Positions 36,315 through 45,001 of a stretch of DNA of 64,000 bases are shown here, one piece after another. Source of the stretch: an uncultured Rhodospirillales bacterium (lineage in GTDB: Bacteria > Pseudomonadota > Alphaproteobacteria > Rhodospirillales > UBA2165); contig CAJXKD010000001.1 in the NCBI GenBank assembly GCA_913055735.1, forward strand, positions 2,435,364 to 2,499,363, read 5' to 3'. The position numbers and the translations under genes are program-made. Numbering within the stretch: position 1 is the first letter of the stretch; every line of letters starts with the position of its first letter. The notes under the pieces were generated by a model, which saw nothing but the letters and a program-made list of their open reading frames with translations, was not told the origin of the DNA and ran no database searches.

Positions 36315-36775
36315 GTGATGATCCCTCCGAGGACGCCCGCCGGCAGCCGGATCTGGAAAATTTCACGGAACAGGAAGAACAAGACCAGCGACAGGCCGAT
36401 CGATCCGGCCGCGATCCACAGCGGGCGCCGTTCGCCATAAATTATCATCAGCACGGCAAAGAATAGGATGTTGGCGACAACGAAGCCGAGCGTGGGAAGA
36501 AGCGCCATATACACGATGAAAGTGACGAAGCCGGCCGCGTATTTCGATACCGGGATAGCAGGGATCGACGGCAGGCGGCCCAAGTCAACGGGCAGGAATG
36601 TTTGGAACAGGAGCGCGCCGGAGAGCACGAGGAAACAAACCGCCAGAACCCACGGGAAAAAGGATGGGTCGGTGGTATTGGCGATGTCACGGGACGGCAG
36701 GTGCGCGGTCAGGTACGCATAACCGACGCCAAGAATAAGCAAGATGATGGCCGCGATGATGTTTCGTGTGCGCAT
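36311..36775 (-). CDS. tctB: Tripartite tricarboxylate transporter small permease (TctB)
   Basis: About 154 aa with four hydrophobic segments, beginning IIAAIILLILGVGYAYLTAHLP, and the usual TDPSFFPWVLAV motif after the first. I prefer ATG 36775 (MRTRNIIAA), with ATG 36796 also open. It overlaps tctA by 4 bp and follows tctC across a 116-bp gap that holds a strong hairpin. Confidence 0.9.
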   Translation of the reverse strand: MRTRNIIAAIILLILGVGYAYLTAHLPSRDIANTTDPSFFPWVLAVCFLVLSGALLFQTFLPVDLGRLPSIPAIPVSKYAAGFVTFIVYMALLPTLGFVVANILFFAVLMIIYGERRPLWIAAGSIGLSLVLFFLFREIFQIRLPAGVLGGIIT

Positions 36776-36838
36776 ATTTCTGTGGTCGCGCTCCATGCGC
36801 CTTTTCTCGGGCGCATGAACTTCTTGGGTTTTAGGAAC

Positions 36839-36865
36839 GGCCCGCCTTCGTGCCGAAGACGGGCC
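36839..36865 (-). terminator. Hairpin between tctC and tctB (attenuator or 3' stabiliser)
   Basis: GGCCCG/CGGGCC (6 bp) extends through one mismatch into CTTCG/CGAAG (5 bp), with a TGC loop. No T-run follows in the direction of transcription. It probably stabilises the tctC message or lets part of the transcripts end, giving more binding protein than permease. Confidence 0.55.
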
Positions 36866-36890
36866 GCCCAGATTTGCTAACTATCGTCCG

Positions 36891-37859
36891 TTATTTCTTC
36901 ATCTTGGACTTATAGAGGCCGGCGGCCTTCATCACACGGACGACGTCCTCGTTGTTACGCTTGAGTTTCGCGTCGAACTCACCGATGCCCATGGGCTTAA
37001 CGGTGAACCCGATCTTGCTCGCCCGCGCCTGGAATGCGTCCGAGTTTGCCGCCTTGATCATGGCATCCTCGAGTTTCGATTTGATGGCATCCGGTGTTCC
37101 CTTGGGAACGCTAAGGCCGCGGAACAGGTCGAGTTCCACGTTCAAGCCGAGCTCCTTGGCAGTTGGCACGTCGGGCGCCGCCGGCGCGCGCTCGGAACTG
37201 ATCAATGTCAGGAAACGGAGCTTGCCGGCTTTCACCAGTTTCAACGGGTTCGTGAAAATGTGCGACGCGGCATCCGCTTCGCCCGACAGGACCTTGGCGT
37301 TACGGTCGGCGGCCTTGACCGGCAGCATGATGGCTTGGCAGCCTGACGCCTGGGTCAAGGCGATGGCGGCGAGGTGAGTGCCGCTGCCGATGCCTGCGAA
37401 CGCGATTTTGAACTTGTTCGGATTGGCTTTGCAGTCGGCGGCGAAGTCGTTGAACGTCTTCCACTTGGAATCGGCCTTAACGACAAACGACATCGGCTGA
37501 TATTCGACTTGGCCGATGTGATCCATGGCCGTGTAATCAAAATCGACGTTGCCGATATTGGTGGTGGTCAGGACCGACAGCGAATTCCAGCCAATCGTGT
37601 AGCCGTCGGGCGCCGCGTTCTTGACGTAGGTGTAGGTGATGGCGCCGCCGCCGCCGGGTTTGTTCACCGGGACCACGGGCTGGCCGAGCACCTTGGACAT
37701 TTCCTTGGCGACCAGACGGCCTTCGATGTCGGCGCCGCTGCCGGCACCGAACGGAATGATGAATTCGATGGGTTTTTCCGGGTATTCGGCTCTTGCAGTG
37801 CCCGCGATCAACACGACCGCGGCAACCGAGCCTAGTGCAAGTGACGTGATCTTTCGCAT
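36891..37859 (-). CDS. tctC: Tripartite tricarboxylate transporter substrate-binding protein (TctC/Bug)
   Basis: 322 aa with signal peptide MRKITSLALGSVAAVVLIAGTARA (residues 1-24) and Bug-family blocks EYPEKPIEFIIPFGAGSGAD, VPVNKPGGGGAITYTYV and APDGYTIGWNS. The start is ATG 37859, after AAGGGAGACG. It binds a carboxylate in the periplasm and hands it to TctAB. It is second in the operon, 62 bp after the DUF336 gene. Confidence 0.94.
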   Translation of the reverse strand: MRKITSLALGSVAAVVLIAGTARAEYPEKPIEFIIPFGAGSGADIEGRLVAKEMSKVLGQPVVPVNKPGGGGAITYTYVKNAAPDGYTIGWNSLSVLTTTNIGNVDFDYTAMDHIGQVEYQPMSFVVKADSKWKTFNDFAADCKANPNKFKIAFAGIGSGTHLAAIALTQASGCQAIMLPVKAADRNAKVLSGEADAASHIFTNPLKLVKAGKLRFLTLISSERAPAAPDVPTAKELGLNVELDLFRGLSVPKGTPDAIKSKLEDAMIKAANSDAFQARASKIGFTVKPMGIGEFDAKLKRNNEDVVRVMKAAGLYKSKMKK

Positions 37860-37921
37860 GTTCGTCTCCCTTCTGTGTTTAGGCTTTTGAGCTTGGGCGT
37901 GTCCTCCCCGAAACTCTCTAT

Positions 37922-38377
37922 TCAGCCGCCGATGCTGGCACCGACGGCGTCCACCGCCGCCTTGGCGATATCCTGGTCTTGCTGCCAATCACCACCGCTG
38001 ACCCCGATGCCGCCAAGGCATTCACCCTCGACGATGACGGGGAAGCCGCCTTCCATGGCGGTCCAACGTTGGGCGCCCGCAGCGAGTGACAAACCGATGG
38101 CGTGGAGGGTGTCGAGATCTTGCCCCTGCGCCCCTTTGGTTGTTGTCGGACGCTTATTGGAGGCCGCGGTGACGGCTTTGGTGGTCGACGAATGAACCGT
38201 GTGGAAACGGCCGCCGTCCATCCGCTGCAGGAGGATCATATGACCGCCGGCATCGCAGATGGCGACGGTTGCCGCGATACCGATGTCTTCGGCTTTTGCG
38301 ATGGCGGCTACCATCATCTTTTGGGCGCCGGCGGTGGTAAGGCGCCGTGCGGTTGCGAATGCCGAAGGCTCGGTCAT
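37922..38377 (-). CDS. HbpS/GlcG (DUF336) family protein
   Basis: 151 aa of the GlcG/HbpS heme-degrading-like fold: TTAGAQKMMVAAIAKAEDIG, AICDAGGHMILLQRMDGGRF, and the glycine block GGFPVIVEGECLGGIGVSGGDWQQDQDIAKAAV. Members are common in glycolate, propanediol and aromatic operons, with unclear roles in cofactor or ligand binding. It is the first gene of the tct-beta-oxidation operon, with a TTTTATATAAGAC-type site upstream. Confidence 0.85.
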   Translation of the reverse strand: MTEPSAFATARRLTTAGAQKMMVAAIAKAEDIGIAATVAICDAGGHMILLQRMDGGRFHTVHSSTTKAVTAASNKRPTTTKGAQGQDLDTLHAIGLSLAAGAQRWTAMEGGFPVIVEGECLGGIGVSGGDWQQDQDIAKAAVDAVGASIGG

Positions 38378-38439
38378 GAAATACTCTCCCTGTTGTTCTA
38401 CTCTGATGCGCCGGAGACCGGCGGTTCTTATTATCGTTG

Positions 38440-38452
38440 TTTTATATAAGAC
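38440..38452. promoter_or_regulatory. Operator-like site TTTTATATAAGAC upstream of the DUF336-tct operon
   Basis: The site extends to a 14-bp near-palindrome, GTTTTATATAAGAC, at 38439-38452 with a single mismatched pair. It matches 11 of 13 positions with a site at 39552-39564 upstream of the TAXI-TRAP genes. It lies 62 bp before the first gene of the tct operon. The form is like GntR-family operators; that is an inference. Confidence 0.5.
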
Positions 38453-38533
38453 TCATCCGGCATCGCAAGACGAATAACAGAAAAATGGTGTTAATCCGCC
38501 AATTCTTCGGTTTTCCGCCGAATTCTGACCCTT

Positions 38534-39460
38534 CTAGTCACCCCGGTATATCGGGTCGGGCTGAGTGAAGAACGACAACAGTATGTGATAGACCAGCGCA
38601 TAGTTCTTCTGTTGGAACGAGGCGTGGGAAATCCCGGGCATCACCGTGAACTGCTTGTCGGGATTGGGGAGCAGGCGGAAAAATTCCAACAGATCGTCGA
38701 CGCTGGCGATTCCATCCCATTGGCCGCGCATGATCAGCGTCGGCATGGCGATCAGGGCCGGATCGACCACGGGCAGCTTCGAGCACATATCCACATAAGT
38801 TCCCGTCGGCACCGAATCGTCGAGGGCCGTAATGGCATCGGCGAAGGCGTCGATAACTTCTTTGTCTGCGGTGCCCGGATGGTCGCGGTTGAAGATGGAA
38901 TGCACGAACGCACGGTCGATGGGGCGCCGGTTCTTGGCCTGGAACTCCGGCAAACGTTTTTTGCGGTCGGCCAGGGTTGGGCTGCCTTCGCCCGTCCACA
39001 CCATTGCATCCAATGCGAGGCGTTTGACGCGGTCAGGATGGCGTTGGGCGAACAACGCGGCGCGGAGGGCGCCCGACGAGATGCCGTAGGCGAGCAACGG
39101 CGTGCCGTCTTCATAATCGAGGATATAGCTGCTGGCCGCCGTCAGATCATCGGCGCCATTAGAGATGTCGGAGTTGATGTCGCGGTGTTTGTCCGATCGG
39201 CCATAGCCCTCCATGTCGACGCACCACGTGGAAAAACCCTGGCGCGCGAACCAGTCCATCACCGACGAATCAGTTCTGCCCGGGACGTGCAGGTCGAATG
39301 TCGGTTGTGAGGCCATGGAGGAGCCATGCACGAAAAGGATGGTGCCGCGCGTCGGATTGTCCGGTGCCTTGCGCCACAGGAAGAGCTTCGCATCGCCCTT
39401 TTGGGTCCAATGCTCCTCGCCGGTGATCGTGGTTTCGTCGTTGCCATCCCTGGGTGTCAT
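38534..39460 (-). CDS. Alpha/beta hydrolase
   Basis: 308 aa alpha/beta hydrolase. LFVHGSSMASQPTFDL provides the oxyanion region, the nucleophile elbow is degenerate (LLAYGISSGALRAALFA gives G-I-S-S-G, serine in place), an acid lies in MRGQWDGIASVDD, and the histidine in MPGISHASFQQ. No signal peptide is seen. It could hydrolyse esters, lactones or C-C bonds of degradation intermediates. It is divergent from the TAXI gene and may share its operator site. Confidence 0.82.
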   Translation of the reverse strand: MTPRDGNDETTITGEEHWTQKGDAKLFLWRKAPDNPTRGTILFVHGSSMASQPTFDLHVPGRTDSSVMDWFARQGFSTWCVDMEGYGRSDKHRDINSDISNGADDLTAASSYILDYEDGTPLLAYGISSGALRAALFAQRHPDRVKRLALDAMVWTGEGSPTLADRKKRLPEFQAKNRRPIDRAFVHSIFNRDHPGTADKEVIDAFADAITALDDSVPTGTYVDMCSKLPVVDPALIAMPTLIMRGQWDGIASVDDLLEFFRLLPNPDKQFTVMPGISHASFQQKNYALVYHILLSFFTQPDPIYRGD

Positions 39461-39551
39461 CTTTTTTCCCTTAGTTTTTTCAAAGCCTAAGGCTTCCCTT
39501 TGTGGGATCGCCCATCGAAGATATTGCCTGCTTTGAGAGAAGCTGTCATTC

Positions 39552-39564
39552 TCTTATACAAGAC
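39552..39564. promoter_or_regulatory. Operator-like site TCTTATACAAGAC upstream of the TAXI-TRAP genes
   Basis: TCTTATACAAGA is a 12-bp palindrome with one mismatched pair, in the 161-bp divergent gap between the hydrolase and the TAXI gene, 58 bp before ATG 39622. It closely matches the site before the DUF336-tct operon, so one regulator may couple the two uptake systems. Confidence 0.5.
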
Positions 39565-39621
39565 AACTAATCAAGATAACTACTTTGCCTAACAGGGCTT
39601 CACAAAAGGGAGAGAAATCCT

Positions 39622-40617
39622 ATGCTTTTACGTGGTTTGATCATTGCCGCTTCGGCGGTGGCGTTTGTCGGGACGGCCTCGGCAGCGGAGACTTATCGAA
39701 TGGGCGGTGGCCCATCCGGTGGTGCGTGGCACCCCTCATGGAGCGCTGCAACCCAGCTCCTCAATAAGGAACTGGGATCCAAATATCGCTTCCAATATTC
39801 GCCGTCAAACGGCTCCGTCGATAACGTGCGGCGCGTGAGTTCCGGCAACTTCGCTTCCGGTTGGGGGCACATTCCGCAGGTCTATCAATCCTGGACCGGT
39901 ACCGGGCTTTTCGAGAAGGACGGTGCGAGCAAGGACTTCCGGATCGTTGCCAACGTGCGTGAGCAAATGCAGATCATCGCGGTGCTCGCCGATAGTCCCA
40001 TCAAGACCTTCGAAGACATGAAGGGCAAGGTGGTCAATCTGCTGGCCAAGGGCTCGGGCAGCAGCGTGAACTGTGTCAACATCTTCAAGGGTCTCGGCCT
40101 GTTCGACCAGATCGATGCCCGTTATCTCGGTTTCTCGGCCGCCGGCCGGGCGCTGGGCGACCGGCAGATTGACGTCTATTGCTCCGCCGGTGTGCCTTAC
40201 ACCATCCCTGCATTGACCGAACTGTCGCTGCGTAAGCCGGTGCGCTACATCGGTTTCACCAAGGAAGAGCAGAAGAAGCTTACCGACCAGTACAGGTTCT
40301 ATGTGCCGTCGGTCATTCCGGTGCAAAAGGAAGTCAAGGGCATGGACAAGGAAGCCTTGTCGATTGCCTATGACGTCTGGTGGGTCGTCAACAAGCAAAT
40401 GTCCGACAGTGCCGTTTACGACATGCTGAAGGTCATTGCCGATCCGGACAACCTGAAGGAGCTGTCGAACACCGCCAGCTACTGGAAGTCCTTAAGTCCG
40501 AAGTTCGGTGCTCTCGTTCAGCACGGTGTCTACGTCCATCCGGCGGCGGCCCGTTACTGGAAAGAGCGCGGCGCGGACGTGCCTGACCAAATCGTCAAGG
40601 GTTACGAAGGCTCGTAA
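39622..40617 (+). CDS. TAXI-family TRAP transporter substrate-binding protein
   Basis: 331 aa with signal peptide MLLRGLIIAASAVAFVGTASA. The mature protein shows TAXI features: YRMGGGPSGGAWHPSWSAATQLL, PSNGSVDNVRRV, KGSGSSVNCVNIFKGLGL and IPALTELSLRKPVRYIGF. It captures an organic anion in the periplasm for the fused permease that follows. SD AAAGGGAGAG precedes ATG 39622. Two strong hairpins separate it from the permease gene. Confidence 0.92.
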   Translation: MLLRGLIIAASAVAFVGTASAAETYRMGGGPSGGAWHPSWSAATQLLNKELGSKYRFQYSPSNGSVDNVRRVSSGNFASGWGHIPQVYQSWTGTGLFEKDGASKDFRIVANVREQMQIIAVLADSPIKTFEDMKGKVVNLLAKGSGSSVNCVNIFKGLGLFDQIDARYLGFSAAGRALGDRQIDVYCSAGVPYTIPALTELSLRKPVRYIGFTKEEQKKLTDQYRFYVPSVIPVQKEVKGMDKEALSIAYDVWWVVNKQMSDSAVYDMLKVIADPDNLKELSNTASYWKSLSPKFGALVQHGVYVHPAAARYWKERGADVPDQIVKGYEGS

Positions 40618-40623
40618 GACGGG

Positions 40624-40645
40624 AACCGGCCGGGTTCGGCCGGTT
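40624..40645 (+). terminator. Hairpin 1 between TAXI binding protein and permease genes
   Basis: AACCGGCCG and CGGCCGGTT form a perfect 9-bp stem with a GGTT loop, 6 nt after the TAXI stop. A short T-run (TTT) overlaps the 3' arm. Probably a partial terminator or 3' end protector. Confidence 0.6.
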
Positions 40646-40660
40646 TACGCTGCAAATGAT

Positions 40661-40689
40661 GTGCGGAAGGGGCACAGTCCCTTCCGCAC
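40661..40689 (+). terminator. Hairpin 2 between TAXI binding protein and permease genes
   Basis: GTGCGGAAGGG and CCCTTCCGCAC form a perfect 11-bp stem with a 7-nt loop, 15 nt after hairpin 1 and 39 nt before the permease ATG. There is no good T-run. Together the hairpins fit the usual excess of binding protein over permease. Confidence 0.6.
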
Positions 40690-40728
40690 TTCGCCTTCCA
40701 TTTTAAATTCCTGCCGGGTCGTATCATC

Positions 40729-43242
40729 ATGTCTCGCGGCGCCCTCACTTTTTTCATCAAACTCGGCCTGATCAGCGAGGACGTGGTTTCGCCTCGTAAC
40801 GTCACGGGGATCGCGCGCATCGTGCTGTCGCTGGTGGCGGTCGCGTTTTCCTATTTCTTCATCCACATCTCGTTTTTCGGCCCGCCCGTATCGGAGGTGT
40901 TCAAGGGAACTTTCCTCCTCGGCGTGATCGTTTTGTCCATTCTCTTGTTCCGGAGCCGCCGCCGGCCAATCCGGGAAGGCGTTGTTTGGCTCGACGAGAT
41001 TTTCGCCTTGGTCGATACGGCGGCCCTATGTGCCATGATTGCCGTCGGCGTGATGTGGGCCGTCACCGGACAGACCGAGCTGTGGCGGGATTTCGTCGGT
41101 GCGCAAGTTTGGATCGTGATGGCGATCGGCGGTCTGATCGGCGCCGGTATCTATGCCTTCGAAGCCAAGCTGGATAAGCTTTCCGACAACCCCATGCCGT
41201 CGGACGTACTGTTTCTTGTCGGCGCGGTATTGGCAATTGCCTGGTGGATCTACTCGGCCGTCGATTTGACTGAGCGTATTGGCGGTCCCGTGCCGGTGCC
41301 GGTCGTATTCTTCTCCGGCATTTTGGCCGCCGCGAGTTTTGAGATCGCGCGCCGCATTGTCGGGCCGGTCATTCCACTCATCGGCGCCCTGTTTTTTATC
41401 TATACGTTCAAGCCCGTCGCTCAGGCTCTTCCGGGTCTTTTGAACCATCCCGGTTTCACCCTCGACCGGATCATGGAATTCCTCATGCTGGCGACCGACG
41501 GCATGACCGGGTTGATCATCGACGTGTTTGCGACTTATGTCGTGATCTTCGTCATTCTCGGTGCCTTTCTTGAGAAAACCGGGCTTGGCTCATTGATTAT
41601 CGACGCCACCTACCGCATGACAGGTCAGCGGACAGGCGGGCCGGGACTTGCCGCGGTTTGTTCCAGCGGCCTGTTCGGCATGATCTCCGGCAGTGGCGTG
41701 GCCAACGTGGTGACCACCGGAACCTTCACGATCCCGCTGATGAAACGGGTCGGGTACAAGGCCGAGTTCGCCGCTGCCGTCGAGGCGGCCGCCTCGACCG
41801 GTGGCGCCTACATGCCGCCGATTATGGGCGCGGGTGCCTTTCTGTTGGCCGAATTGACCGAGACGAGCTATTTCGAGGTGATCAAGATCGCCTTGATCCC
41901 GGCGGTGCTGTACTACCTCTCGGTCGTGCTGATGGTCTATTTCCGTGCGCGTAGGCGGGGCTTGCACGGGGTGCCGGTGTCTGAACTGCCGGCATGGGAA
42001 CGGATTGTCCCGCGTCTCCATCTGCTGTTGCCGATTCCGGTGATGGTGTATCTGCTTGTCATCGGCGACTCGGCGTTTCTGGCGGCGGCGAAGACCATCG
42101 TTCTGATCGTCCTGCTACGGGCCGTCGATCTGTTGGTCGCGGTGCGTACGCCTTGGTCGGGAAACAGCTGGAAGTATTTCCTTCCCATTTCCTTGGCGTT
42201 TGGGGTGCTGGTGTACTTCTTCGGCGCCGACGTCGGCGCGCCGTTCACCTGGTTCATCAATACCTATGTCGGATTCACGATCGGCGATGCGCTGTACTGG
42301 GTGGTTGCCGCTTTCATCATCCTCAAAGTCGTCGAAGTAATCTTGGCCGGCGTCTCTGCGGAAATGGGGGCCATTCCCAACGCGGTTGCCGAAGCCGGCC
42401 TCGGCGCCGAAATACGGCCGTCACGGCCACACAACGGTGCGCTTCGGTGTCTTTACGAATCCTATTCCGAACTCGTGCGCAATATCTGGGTTTCCATGGA
42501 GGCGGGGGCAAAGAACACCCTGGTGATTGGCTGTATCGCTGGTGTGCTGGGCATTCTGTTGTCGAGTGCAACCCAAAGCGATTTGCCGGGCCGGGTATCC
42601 GCGTTGTTGGTCGAACTCAGCTTCGGTTTGCTGCCGCTCACCATTTTCTGGGTGATCGTCGCCGGATATGTGATCGGCATGGGGCTTCCCATCGTGGCCA
42701 GCTACGTCATCCTTGCCATTTTTGCCGTTGGCGCTCTGACCAATCTCGGCGTGCCGGTGCTGGCGGCCCACATGATCAGCTATTGGGTGGCTGTGGTGAG
42801 TGCCGTAACTCCGCCGGTTGCGCTCGCGGCGTATGCGGCAAGCGCGATCGCTCAATCGGACCCGGTCAAAACCGGTAATGAGGCGGTGAGGCTTGCCTCG
42901 ATGATCTTCCTCATGCCGGTATTGTTCGTCTACACACCCTTGTTGTTGGATGGCGGAACGGCCGAGATCGTGGTGACGGTTGTCGCGACCTTCCTTGGGG
43001 TGGTTGCCTGGGCGATGTTCCTCGAGGCCCCCGGCACGAAAACTGGTGGCTCCGTGATGCGGTTCATTCTGGGCTTGGCGGTCTTGTGTCTCCTGCTGCC
43101 CGTCGACCATGCGATCAATTACTTCTTGGGCGTCGAGCAATCGCTGCATTATGAGACTTATGCCATAGGCGTCGTTCTTCTTGCTTTGGCATTGGTTGGG
43201 CAGCGCCGAGCCGCCCGCGCCGTATTGAAGCCGGCGGAGTAA
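40729..43242 (+). CDS. TRAP transporter fused permease (4TM-12TM)
   Basis: 837 aa. The N-terminal third corresponds to the small Q-type subunit and the rest to the large M-type subunit, with many membrane segments. Signature blocks are PALPGLLNHPGF-type (QALPGLLNHPGFTLDRIMEFL), SSGLFGMISGSGVANVVTTGTFTIPLMK and AAVEAAASTGGAYMPPIMGAGAFLLAE. It performs sodium-driven uptake with the TAXI binding protein. A TauD/TfdA-type dioxygenase follows 27 bp downstream, which hints that the imported anion is that enzyme's substrate. Confidence 0.94.
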   Translation: MSRGALTFFIKLGLISEDVVSPRNVTGIARIVLSLVAVAFSYFFIHISFFGPPVSEVFKGTFLLGVIVLSILLFRSRRRPIREGVVWLDEIFALVDTAALCAMIAVGVMWAVTGQTELWRDFVGAQVWIVMAIGGLIGAGIYAFEAKLDKLSDNPMPSDVLFLVGAVLAIAWWIYSAVDLTERIGGPVPVPVVFFSGILAAASFEIARRIVGPVIPLIGALFFIYTFKPVAQALPGLLNHPGFTLDRIMEFLMLATDGMTGLIIDVFATYVVIFVILGAFLEKTGLGSLIIDATYRMTGQRTGGPGLAAVCSSGLFGMISGSGVANVVTTGTFTIPLMKRVGYKAEFAAAVEAAASTGGAYMPPIMGAGAFLLAELTETSYFEVIKIALIPAVLYYLSVVLMVYFRARRRGLHGVPVSELPAWERIVPRLHLLLPIPVMVYLLVIGDSAFLAAAKTIVLIVLLRAVDLLVAVRTPWSGNSWKYFLPISLAFGVLVYFFGADVGAPFTWFINTYVGFTIGDALYWVVAAFIILKVVEVILAGVSAEMGAIPNAVAEAGLGAEIRPSRPHNGALRCLYESYSELVRNIWVSMEAGAKNTLVIGCIAGVLGILLSSATQSDLPGRVSALLVELSFGLLPLTIFWVIVAGYVIGMGLPIVASYVILAIFAVGALTNLGVPVLAAHMISYWVAVVSAVTPPVALAAYAASAIAQSDPVKTGNEAVRLASMIFLMPVLFVYTPLLLDGGTAEIVVTVVATFLGVVAWAMFLEAPGTKTGGSVMRFILGLAVLCLLLPVDHAINYFLGVEQSLHYETYAIGVVLLALALVGQRRAARAVLKPAE

Positions 43243-43269
43243 CGTGGGGAAAAGGAAAGGAAAAAAGAC

Positions 43270-44319
43270 ATGACGGATCAAATCCCTGAAAAGATTCTGG
43301 ATGAATTGACGGGGCCCAGCGTTTGGGCTGGACCGGAAATCCAGAACGATCCCAATTGGATTTATCGGATCAGCGACGAGGGGATCGCCGATATAGATGC
43401 AGCGTTACATCAGGCTGAGAAAGCCGGTGTCAAAATCCCGTTCTCGCGCGATCACTTTCCGCTCACCGTGTTTACCGATGAGCTCAGGAGCATCCTCGAC
43501 GACGTGCGTGAGGGGCGCGGCTTCGCAATCGTGCGCGGTATCCCGCGCGAACGGTATACCGACGAGCAATGCGCGCTGATTTACTGGGGCATCGGCACGC
43601 ATATCGGGCGGCCGGTTTCTCAGAATGCGCGCGGTCATCTTCTTGGCCACGTGATGGACGAGGGGCGTTCCTATGACGATCCGACCGCGCGCGGCTACCA
43701 GACCCATCAACGCATGGATTTTCACTGCGATCTGCTGCCCGTCGACGTGCTCGGGCTGTTCTGCCTGCGCCAGGCGAAGTCGGGCGGGATGAGCCATCTG
43801 GTCAGCTCGCTGATGATCCATAACGTTTTGCGCCGCGAGCGGCCGGACCTGTTGGAAGAGGCGTATGAATTATTCACAGTCGATTGGCGCGGAGAGGAAC
43901 CGGAAGGCGAAAAGCCCTGGTACCGCCTGCCGATGCTGAGCGTGAAAGACGGCAAGGTCACCTCACGTTTTATGAGCCGTCAGTATTATGAAAGCTGTGA
44001 ACGGTTCGGCCCCGAATATGCGCTGACCCAGAAGCAGAAAGAGCTCCTCGACCTGGTACAGGAAATTGCCAATCGTCCTGAATTGCGCGTCACCATGCGC
44101 CTGCAGGAAGGCGATATCCAGTTGGTGAACAATCACACCACCATGCACGCACGTGATGAGTTTGAGGACTATGATGAACCCGAACTCAAACGGCACCTGC
44201 TGCGGATGTGGATTGCGCTCCCCGACGAGATTCGCCGGCCCTTGTCGCCGCTCCTCGATGAGCGTTATGGCTGGGTGCAACGCGGCGGCATCCCGGTGAA
44301 GCAGGTCCAGGCGGCTTAA
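43270..44319 (+). CDS. TauD/TfdA-family Fe(II)/2-oxoglutarate dioxygenase
   Basis: 349 aa. The iron-binding pair is in RMDFHCDLLPVD (H and D) and the distal histidine in NNHTTMHARDEFED; an arginine for 2-oxoglutarate follows in KRHLLRMWIALPD. GFAIVRGIPRERYTDEQ is the family N-terminal block. Such enzymes hydroxylate carboxylates, sulfonates or aryloxyalkanoates, using 2-oxoglutarate and oxygen. Co-transcription with the TAXI transporter supports an uptake-then-oxidation unit. The stop overlaps the convergent tetR gene by 4 bp. Confidence 0.88.
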   Translation: MTDQIPEKILDELTGPSVWAGPEIQNDPNWIYRISDEGIADIDAALHQAEKAGVKIPFSRDHFPLTVFTDELRSILDDVREGRGFAIVRGIPRERYTDEQCALIYWGIGTHIGRPVSQNARGHLLGHVMDEGRSYDDPTARGYQTHQRMDFHCDLLPVDVLGLFCLRQAKSGGMSHLVSSLMIHNVLRRERPDLLEEAYELFTVDWRGEEPEGEKPWYRLPMLSVKDGKVTSRFMSRQYYESCERFGPEYALTQKQKELLDLVQEIANRPELRVTMRLQEGDIQLVNNHTTMHARDEFEDYDEPELKRHLLRMWIALPDEIRRPLSPLLDERYGWVQRGGIPVKQVQAA

Positions 44320-44954
44320 GTCCTAAGGTTGGACAGAAAATTCCCGATGAGGACGGCGCCACGCGTTTCGAGCTCGTCCTTGTCGGGCCGCGTACTGAGA
44401 TTCATGAAATGCGGCATTCCCAGATTGCCGATCAGAATGCCGGCGAATTCACGTGCCGCGGCGTCGGGATCGGGCACTTTCAGTAGTCCCTTTGCGTCGT
44501 AAGCGCGCAATTGCTCACTTACCACCTCGCAAAAATACTTCGGTCCTGATTCCCACAGAACGTCTCCCAGATCCGGGAACCGTTTCGATTCGGAAATCAC
44601 GACCCGAAGCAGATCGATCGTGCTCGGGTGCAGAAAGTGACGGGCGAAAATTCGTACCGCCCGGCTCAGAAAAACCTCCGGTGGATCGTCCGTCGTAAAC
44701 TCGTAATCCTCTTCCTCAAATCCCTCGCGTATTTCGGCGCAGGTTGCTTCGATGATTTCGGAGAAGAGGGCGATTTTGTTCTTGAAGTGACTGTAGAGGG
44801 TTGGCTTGGAAACGCCAGCCTCGGCGGCGATGGCATCCATGCTGGTTTCGCCGAATCCTTTTTCCAAGAACAGCTTGCGTGCCGCCGCAACGATCTGCGC
44901 GTTTTTGGCAGCGTTGACGGTACGCCCTTCTGAATCGTCCTTGGGAACCATCAT
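44316..44954 (-). CDS. TetR-family regulator
   Basis: 212 aa. The N-terminal helix-turn-helix is IVAAARKLFLEKGFGETSMDAIAAEAGVSKPTLYSHFKNK (two stretches of one domain), followed by a helical ligand-binding domain. ATG 44954 and ATG 44951 are adjacent possible starts. It is divergent from a three-gene export cassette, with three operator-like repeats at 45002-45064 between them. Repression of the exporter and of itself, released by an amphipathic ligand, is the likely mode. Confidence 0.92.
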   Translation of the reverse strand: MMVPKDDSEGRTVNAAKNAQIVAAARKLFLEKGFGETSMDAIAAEAGVSKPTLYSHFKNKIALFSEIIEATCAEIREGFEEEDYEFTTDDPPEVFLSRAVRIFARHFLHPSTIDLLRVVISESKRFPDLGDVLWESGPKYFCEVVSEQLRAYDAKGLLKVPDPDAAAREFAGILIGNLGMPHFMNLSTRPDKDELETRGAVLIGNFLSNLRT

Positions 44955-45001
44955 TTTTGCCTACTTTTCCGCCGATTTCGGCTGCAACAAATTTATCAAT
45001 T

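Noticed and set aside
42421..43281. Minus-strand open frame of 286 codons
   Set aside because: It is opposite the TRAP fused permease and has the same low-information hydrophilic composition.
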